The translations under genes were made by a program, and so were the position numbers. From JBJFGR01 sp051892875 (GTDB lineage: Bacteria > Pseudomonadota > Gammaproteobacteria > Enterobacterales > Succinivibrionaceae), in NCBI GenBank assembly GCA_051892875.1, contig JBJFGR010000021.1:1-21992 (forward strand): 21,992 bases of DNA, in the 5' to 3' direction. The notes beneath the pieces were generated by a model. The model was not told the origin of the DNA. It saw only the letters and a list, made by a program, of their open reading frames with translations, and ran no database searches. Positions 16,721 to 21,992 of the stretch are shown here, piece by piece (position 1 is the stretch's first letter; each line of letters opens with the position of its first letter).

Positions 16721-16748
16721 AAGTTTCCCTCTGAATAGAGGGGAACTT
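16721..16748. repeat. Hairpin between cas12a and cas4, related to the IS ends
   Basis: Arms 16721-16732 and 16737-16748 pair over 12 positions (one G-U) around a GAAT loop. It has no T run after it on either strand, so it is not a classic terminator, although it could stabilise or cut the cas transcript. It resembles the end hairpin of the element at 4562-4591 (21 of 30 positions) and shares AAGTTTCCC-x-CT with the IS end at 20825, so it may be a solo copy of a dispersed palindrome. The rest of 16699-16913 holds a TATAAT (16809-16814) without a convincing -35 and no gene. Confidence 0.6.
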
Positions 16749-16913
16749 AAACAAAAAATATAGAATATTGGTGGAGTTATATTTGTATCAGTTTCAAATG
16801 TTAATCTATATAATTTTTTAATAACCTAAAAAGTAAGGATTAGTGCGATTACAAAAAATTATGATGGTTGCAAGAGTTAGTTATTACAAGAGCTTGTGTA
16901 AAAAGAGGTCGGT

Positions 16914-17453
16914 ATGATAAAAATATCAGAATTAAATGATTTTGTATTTTGTCCATATTCAATATATTTGCACAATATATATAGTGACATAAATGATGAA
17001 TTATTTCATGATATTTATCAGACTGAAGGTAAAATTGCACATAAAAGTGTAGATAATAATAGTTATAAATTATTTAACAAAGAATGTTTAACATCTCTTT
17101 GTGTGTATTCCGATGAATTTGGTTTATGTGGGGTTATTGATATTTTTGATCAAAAAAAAGGGGAATTAATAGAAAGAAAAAATAAGCTAAAGAAGATATA
17201 TCAAGGGCAAATTTATCAAGTGTGGGCTCAGTACTTTTGTTTAAGAGAAATGGGCTATGTTGTGTCAAAAATAACAATGCTAGAGGTTAGCACTTGTAAA
17301 AGGTTTAACATTAATTTGCCAACAAAAGAAGATGAATATAATTTTAAGCATTTTATTGAAAAATTTAGAAATTTTAATCCTCAATCTAGTCTAGATATTA
17401 ATCCAAATAAATGTCTGTTTTGCATATATGCAGCTTTATGTGATAAGAGGTGA
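16914..17453 (+). CDS. cas4: Cas4 exonuclease of the adaptation module
   Basis: A 179-residue RecB-like nuclease. The iron-sulfur cysteines are C13 (FVFCPYSIYLH) and C167, C170, C176 (CLFCIYAALC). Nuclease residues are H43 (GKIAHK), D76 (GVIDIF), E87 and K89 (ELIERK), with the Q-rich helix QIYQVWAQY following. In type V-A systems Cas4 works with Cas1-Cas2 to trim prespacers and select those next to a correct PAM. The ATG at 16914 has AAGAGG five bases upstream. Its stop codon lies two bases before the cas1 ATG, and its last codons contain the cas1 ribosome binding site, so the two are translationally coupled. Confidence 0.95.
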   Translation: MIKISELNDFVFCPYSIYLHNIYSDINDELFHDIYQTEGKIAHKSVDNNSYKLFNKECLTSLCVYSDEFGLCGVIDIFDQKKGELIERKNKLKKIYQGQIYQVWAQYFCLREMGYVVSKITMLEVSTCKRFNINLPTKEDEYNFKHFIEKFRNFNPQSSLDINPNKCLFCIYAALCDKR

Positions 17454-17455
17454 AT

Positions 17456-18385
17456 ATGTTTACAAAAAATGATTTAGACTTTAAATCTATCTTTTTGATA
17501 AATTGTGTAGAACATACAAAATCCTTAAAAGTGAAAAATGGTGAATTTTTTTTAGAACAAGATGGGGTCGGTTTGTCTAAATTTCCATTTCCTAAAATAT
17601 TGGCATTAATTATTATAGGTGATGCAACAATTACCACTCCTTTTATTGATAAATGCTCTAATTGGGGTATTCCTATAGTAACTACAAAAAAGAATTTAAG
17701 ACCATGTTTTTTTGTGGGGAAAATGGCTGAGGCTAATTATTTATTAAGATTAAATCAATACAAGTTAAATAATGGTCAAGAGTTTTTAATATATGCTAAA
17801 AAATTAGTTTTTAATAAAATTACTAATTCAATAAAGAATATATCACTTTTACGCGGTGATAATATTGAAAGAAGTAAAGTTATTACGTCTATGGATAATG
17901 AATGTAATAGAATAAACCAAAATGATGTTTCATTAACTGAATTATTAGCTATCGAGGGACGAGTTGCAAGAAAGTATTTTTCCTATTTTTTTAAGGATTT
18001 TAATTGGCAAAAAAGAATGCCAAGAGTAAAAATTGATTATATAAATGTAATTTTGGATATTGGATATACAATATTATTTAATTTTATAGAGTGTTTTATA
18101 AGATTATTTGGTTTTGATTGTTATGTTGGTGTATATCATAGATTATGGTATAAACGAAAATCATTAGTTTGTGATTTAGTTGAGCCTTTTAGATGTATTA
18201 TTGATAAAATAGTTCGAAAGAATCTAAAATTAAGAGTGTTTAAGGAAGAAGATTTTATTATTGTTAAGGGGCAGTATTCATTAAAATATAAACAAGCATC
18301 AGATTATTATGCTTCATTTGTTTCTTGTTTAACAGAATATAAGAACGAAATTTTTTCGTACATATTAGGTTTTACAGATCTGTAA
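17456..18385 (+). CDS. cas1: Cas1 integrase
   Basis: A 309-residue integrase that inserts new spacers at the leader end of the array. The metal-binding residues are E167 (LLAIEGRVARKYF), H228 (GVYHRLWYK) and D240/E243 (CDLVEPFR), and DYINVILDIGYTIL is the family's helical motif. An N-terminal beta domain covers about residues 1-90. The ATG at 17456 is preferred to the GTG at 17450, because AAGAGG (17445-17450) is correctly spaced only for the ATG. Cas2 follows after 55 bases. All catalytic residues are present, so adaptation should be functional, consistent with the long array. Confidence 0.95.
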   Translation: MFTKNDLDFKSIFLINCVEHTKSLKVKNGEFFLEQDGVGLSKFPFPKILALIIIGDATITTPFIDKCSNWGIPIVTTKKNLRPCFFVGKMAEANYLLRLNQYKLNNGQEFLIYAKKLVFNKITNSIKNISLLRGDNIERSKVITSMDNECNRINQNDVSLTELLAIEGRVARKYFSYFFKDFNWQKRMPRVKIDYINVILDIGYTILFNFIECFIRLFGFDCYVGVYHRLWYKRKSLVCDLVEPFRCIIDKIVRKNLKLRVFKEEDFIIVKGQYSLKYKQASDYYASFVSCLTEYKNEIFSYILGFTDL

Positions 18386-18440
18386 TGTCTAACAATCCTA
18401 ATAAATTTGAGTTTTTCTTTTATGAAGGAGCAAAGAAGTA

Positions 18441-18713
18441 ATGCTTGTAATAAGTTATGATATATCAAATAATAAAATTAGAACAAGATTTTCAAAAATG
18501 CTTGAAAAAAATGGAGCTATTAGGATTCAAATGTCGGTGTATGAGATAAATCAGTCGAATAAGTATCTTAGTAACATAAAAATTAAAATACAAGATGAGT
18601 TTTCGAAACTATTTGCACCAACAGATAGTGTATTTATATTTAAAGCAGATATGGACAAAAGTATAAAATACGGCAGTTCAATCTATCATGACAAGGCATT
18701 TAATGTTTTGTAA
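18441..18713 (+). CDS. cas2: Cas2 adaptation protein
   Basis: A 90-residue ferredoxin-like protein, the usual Cas2 length. It begins MLVISYDISNNKIRTRFSKML with the conserved aspartate D7 at the end of the first strand, then RIQMSVYEIN for strand two, and SVFIFKADM as a later strand. Cas2 dimers bridge two Cas1 dimers in the integration complex. AAGGAG lies ten bases before the ATG. It is the last cas gene, followed at once by a terminator and then by the leader. Confidence 0.93.
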   Translation: MLVISYDISNNKIRTRFSKMLEKNGAIRIQMSVYEINQSNKYLSNIKIKIQDEFSKLFAPTDSVFIFKADMDKSIKYGSSIYHDKAFNVL

Positions 18714-18743
18714 TAATTGCAAACGTCTAGCAATTATTTTTAC
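18712..18743 (+). terminator. Intrinsic terminator of the cas operon
   Basis: A 9-bp perfect stem (18712-18720 with 18730-18738, AATAATTGC/GCAATTATT) with a 9-base loop and following T residues. It overlaps the cas2 stop codon and separates cas transcription from the array promoter. Confidence 0.75.
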
Positions 18744-18878
18744 TAGTTTTTTAACAACTTATTATTTTATAAGGTTTGATAATAACCTATAAATTATCGG
18801 TGGGGTGATTTAGTCAAAAATTTTTAATGATTAACCGTTGATTTATAGGTGTTTATGGGTATATAATATTATCATTAG
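18744..18878 (+). promoter_or_regulatory. CRISPR leader with nested inverted repeats
   Basis: The array lies in the same direction as the cas genes, and repeat decay at the far end confirms this side as the leader. It holds an imperfect inverted repeat, 18786-18800 with 18835-18849 (13 of 15 pairs), enclosed by a second exact pair, TGATAATA (18777-18784) and TATTATCA (18867-18874). The right arms cover the array promoter. Such symmetry may be an integration or regulatory site; the role is inference. Confidence 0.7.
18838..18867 (+). promoter_or_regulatory. Array (pre-crRNA) promoter
   Basis: TTGATT at 18838-18843 and TATAAT at 18862-18867 with an 18-base spacer. The predicted start near 18874 is just before the first repeat at 18879. 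The -35 box lies inside the right arm of the leader inverted repeat. Confidence 0.65.
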
Positions 18879-20774
18879 GTTGAATAAACTTAATTAATTT
18901 CTACTTTTGTAGAATATGATAACGTTAACAAGGTTATTTCTGGTTGAATAAACTTAATTAATTTCTACTTTTGTAGAAAAGTGGACTTTCTTTTGTAACT
19001 TCACCGGTTGAATAAACTTAATTAATTTCTACTTTTGTAGAAAAAAAATCTGTTTCATAGGATTTATTGCGTTGAATAAACTTAATTAATTTCTACTTTT
19101 GTAGAAGAAATGTGATACTATTCCCTGACTCATCCGGTTGAATAAACTTAATTAATTTCTACTTTTGTAGATTCATTAAGTGTGATTGTTATATTTTCAA
19201 TGTTGAATAAACTTAATTAATTTCTACTTTTGTAGATGGTGCGGATGATTTCGACACTATAGAGGTTGAATAAACTTAATTAATTTCTACTTTTGTAGAT
19301 AATGTCTAGCCCTAATATACGCGAGTATGGTTGAATAAACTTAATTAATTTCTACTTTTGTAGATTACATGGAGAAGAATGGCTATGTGCATTGGTTGAA
19401 TAAACTTAATTAATTTCTACTTTTGTAGATTTAATCTTATCATTGACTTGACCGATGTTGAATAAACTTAATTAATTTCTACTTTTGTAGATATGAATTT
19501 TATGTTAAAGGTAAAACTGGTTGAATAAACTTAATTAATTTCTACTTTTGTAGATTAGAAAGAATATGACTTTTGAAGATTTTGTGGTTGAATAAACTTA
19601 ATTAATTTCTACTTTTGTAGATTAGATATCAATAAAATTATAATCAAAGGGTTGAATAAACTTAATTAATTTCTACTTTTGTAGATTTCAATACTTGAAC
19701 CCATAAAACCCTCAGGTTGAATAAACTTAATTAATTTCTACTTTTGTAGATTTATCGAATAAGTTGCTGGATTTGGTGTAGTTGAATAAACTTAATTAAT
19801 TTCTACTTTTGTAGATTTAAATACTCAATGCATTCATCAGCTTGTGTTGAATAAACTTAATTAATTTCTACTTTTGTAGATAGTATCCACGCATCACTCA
19901 TTCCAGCTTGTTGAATAAACTTAATTAATTTCTACTTTTGTAGATATCTAAACTATCAATTCTAATTAAATGTTGAATAAACTTAATTAATTTCTACTTT
20001 TGTAGATTTAGAAGTGGTATTGAACAATTAAAGAAGGTTGAATAAACTTAATTAATTTCTACTTTTGTAGATAAGAATTGAATTCAGTAGACAAATTAAA
20101 AAGTTGAATAAACTTAATTAATTTCTACTTTTGTAGATTAATATTTCTTCAACTTCGTTTTTGGGTGGTTGAATAAACTTAATTAATTTCTACTTTTGTA
20201 GATATAACTTATTCTTGCTTTTGCACGAATGTTGAATAAACTTAATTAATTTCTACTTTTGTAGATTATCCTACGCTTGGAAGATATCTCTTAAGTTGAA
20301 TAAACTTAATTAATTTCTACTTTTGTAGATTATCCTACGCTTGGAAGATATCTCTTAAGTTGAATAAACTTAATTAATTTCTACTTTTGTAGATTCTTAA
20401 GCTCTCTTATTAGCTGATTGGGTTGAATAAACTTAATTAATTTCTACTTTTGTAGATGTTGATGGTAAATTTGTTCAAGAATTAAGTTGAATAAACTTAA
20501 TTAATTTCTACTTTTGTAGATTTAAATACTCAATACATTCGTCAGCTTGTGGTTGAATAAACTTAATTAATTTCTACTTTTGTAGATCAGAGATAATAAA
20601 GACACGGGTAAACGGTTGAATAAACTTAATTAATTTCTACTTTTGTAGATAAATATTCCTTAATTGCGTATAATAAGTTGAATAAACATAATTAATTTCT
20701 ACTTTTGTAGATTGAGCTGCCTATACGGTAGATAATAAGTTGAATAAACATAATTAATTTCTACTTTTATAGAT
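18879..20774 (+). CRISPR. Type V-A CRISPR array, 30 repeats and 29 spacers
   Basis: Thirty 36-base repeats start with GTTGAATAAACTTAATT and end in the Cas12a handle AATTTCTACTTTTGTAGAT: stem TCTAC/GTAGA with a TTTT loop. Spacers are 26-31 bases. The first starts are 18879, 18943, 19007, 19071, 19137 and 19202; the last are 20615, 20677 and 20739. Repeats 1-4 end in A instead of T. Repeats 29 and 30 have T12 changed to A, and repeat 30 also has G31 changed to A, which breaks the handle stem. Spacers 22 and 23 (20267-20294, 20331-20358) are identical. Spacers 15 (19817-19845) and 26 (20522-20551) differ at two positions only. By eye I found no spacer matching the rest of the window. Confidence 0.99.
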
Positions 20775-20823
20775 CTCTTAATCCCCCCCATATTGCACTA
20801 GTGGTTAAAGAGATTTATTTTAG
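20771..20823 (+). terminator. Possible terminator of the array transcript
   Basis: AGATCTCTT (20771-20779, using the end of the last repeat) can pair with AAGAGATTT (20808-20816, one G-U), and partial pairing continues inward (CC with GG), followed by a T-rich tail. The stem is AT-rich with a long loop, so support is modest. Confidence 0.35.
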
Positions 20824-20973
20824 TAACTCAAGTTTCCCACTTAAATTAGATGGAAAACAACATACCAACCAAGATTCTATGCGATCTTAGGTGCTTTTTA
20901 AAACTTGCATTGACTTTTTAAAGAAAATTTTGAAAATGATTATATTTAATGTAAAACCTTAAAAAATAAAGCT

Positions 20974-21961
20974 TTGAAGTGTGTTTTGTGGTATAATATA
21001 AGTGAAAACAAAACACACGAGATTATTTTACCTCAAAATGAGCAAAAAATATTCAAATTATTCTACTTTTTTAACATTTTTTCTTTAGTTGGTTTTTCTA
21101 CTATTCTTAAGAGAGCTGGTATCTATAAAAAAAGAGGGCTTTGTTCAGTAGAAATGTTTAAAGAACACCTAATAAGTATTATGGTTGGTAAGTCAGTAAA
21201 CATGTTTTTCATGGCGTGCTTTTCTTTATAATTTAGCTGAATCTATTATATCTAAAATCAATAAATTCAATAACTCAGATAGAATAAAGTGTTTAATTTT
21301 GGATGATTCTATAATACATAGAGATTGCAGTAAAAAATTTCAATTTTTAAGTCCTAATTGATCTGATGGAGTATCTACTCTACCTGTAGATTTTGCAATG
21401 ATGTCTTCTCGTAAAGAAAAAAATTGTTTAAATCCTATAGATCCTACAACATATAACAAAAGAACATCTTTAGGTAAAAGAATAGAAGAAAGTAGAAAAC
21501 CTAAAAGTGAAGTTGCAATAGAAATGATTACTAGAGCTTTAGTATCAAAAATAAAAGCTCAAGGTCTTCATGTTATAAGAATGCTAAAGCATATGAACAA
21601 TACCTCATATAAATATACAGATAGCAACATGTATAGTTTAAAAGATGTGTTTTCAAAGCTTGTTAGGGAACTTTTAATAAATACTCAAAAAGAGATTATG
21701 GATTCTGTTACCGTATCAACTAAAAAAGAATTATCAAAATTAAGTTGGTATTTATTAAAATAGTGTTAAACAATATAGTCCTATTATTGCCCATGCAACA
21801 ATGGTAAGTGCTGTTGCACGCTTTTAACATATATCAAACGGTGTAATGAAGATATTCGAAGCTTTGGAGCTGTATTTGAAGATTGCAAAGAAGAACTACA
21901 AGAAATTCATATCAATATAGCATTAGATACCAATGAAGGGAGTAAACACCATTTTGTGTAA
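20974..21961 (+). pseudogene. Broken IS4-family-like DDE transposase
   Basis: Pieces of one transposase occur in order but in different frames. Residues such as GFSTILKRAGIYKKRG (20974-21231) form the N-terminus. After a frame change from about 21236, LDDSIIHRDCSKK gives the first catalytic aspartates, then a TGA stands where tryptophan is expected before SDGVSTLPVDFAMMSS (21362 on). MLKHMNNTSYKYTDSNMYSLKD follows, but the YVLxDSWF segment with the second catalytic Asp seems deleted. A later piece (PIIAHATMVSAVARF, near 21780) and a C-terminal piece (YIKRCNEDIRSFGAVFEDC, 21830-21961) lie in further frames. Compared from memory with intact relatives, at least two internal deletions and two frameshifts are needed. 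It cannot encode an active enzyme. The family assignment is by recalled motifs. Confidence 0.75.
20979..21018. repeat. Perfect 11-bp inverted repeat around a TATAAT
   Basis: GTGTGTTTTGT (20979-20989) and ACAAAACACAC (21008-21018) are exact inverted copies with an 18-base centre that contains TATAAT. It sits at the start of the transposase remnant and may be an old operator or a hairpin that limits transposase expression. Confidence 0.6.
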
Positions 21962-21992
21962 ACTGTGATTTAACTCTTAAAAACCAGTTTTT

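Larger units (their letters stand above)
20825..21992 (+). mobile_element. Decayed IS4-like insertion sequence, left end present
   Basis: The left terminal repeat AACTCAAGTTTCCCACT (20825-20841) matches both ends of the element at 4558-5000 (16 of 17 each). Behind it lies a broken transposase that reaches to about 21961. No right terminal repeat is seen before the window ends, so the right boundary is open. The element lies about 50 bases beyond the last CRISPR repeat. Confidence 0.7.

Noticed and set aside
16849..17040. Minus-strand open frame opposite the cas4 start
   Set aside because: Overlaps the well-supported cas4 gene and shows no domain.
17398..17637. Minus-strand open frame opposite cas4/cas1
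   Set aside because: Shadow of two well-supported cas genes.
18915..20738. Self-targeting spacers against this window
   Set aside because: No spacer matched the genes here by eye; a genome-wide search could not be run.

Overview
The window is a strongly AT-rich bacterial chromosome segment. Three things point to a gammaproteobacterium of the Succinivibrionaceae type (Succinivibrio, Anaerobiospirillum, Ruminobacter). The thrS-infC-rpmI-rplT block reads like its E. coli counterpart: ThrRS is 642 aa, infC starts at ATT, and the 5' UTRs look regulatory. The Cas12a, as far as I can compare from memory, is closest to that of Succinivibrio dextrinosolvens. The flanking genes suit an anaerobic gut or rumen organism. 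The taxonomic call is inference.

Layout. (1) 102-1203, minus strand: an AraC-type regulator followed by a small cupin protein, closed by a strong hairpin. (2) 1843-4525, plus strand: a promoter and three genes, a MetY-like PLP enzyme, a MoeB/ThiF-like adenylyltransferase and a JAMM metalloprotease. This is the gene set of the protein-thiocarboxylate route to homocysteine (HcyF/HcyD/MetY), but no sulfur-carrier gene is visible here. (3) 4558-5000: a short element with terminal inverted repeats and no gene. (4) 5041-8343: thrS, infC, rpmI, rplT, with a thrS leader containing an apparent tRNA-Thr anticodon-arm mimic, the ATT start of infC, a hairpin before rpmI and a clean terminator. (5) 8466-10573: a Sel1-repeat protein and a YqhD-like aldehyde reductase. 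(6) 10696-12396: an ArdC/ImmA-IrrE-like metallopeptidase, a Nudix hydrolase and structured or terminator sequence. (7) 12793-20774: a complete type V-A CRISPR-Cas locus: cas12a, cas4, cas1, cas2, terminator, leader with promoter, and an array of 30 repeats and 29 spacers. (8) 20825-21992: the decayed left part of an IS4-like insertion sequence whose terminal repeat matches the element at 4558-5000.

How it works together. Cas1, Cas2 and Cas4 acquire spacers, the leader promoter transcribes the array, and Cas12a processes the transcript and cleaves targets; every catalytic residue I could place is present. The array records its own history. The four leader-proximal repeats share a changed last base, which spread by copying. 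Two spacers target the same site in two variants of one element. One spacer unit is tandemly duplicated. The last two repeats are decaying. I see no unrelated new system. The most interesting material is the repeat-variant sweep, the palindrome laid over the array promoter, the thrS operator, the missing sulfur carrier and the dispersed hairpin family shared with the IS ends.
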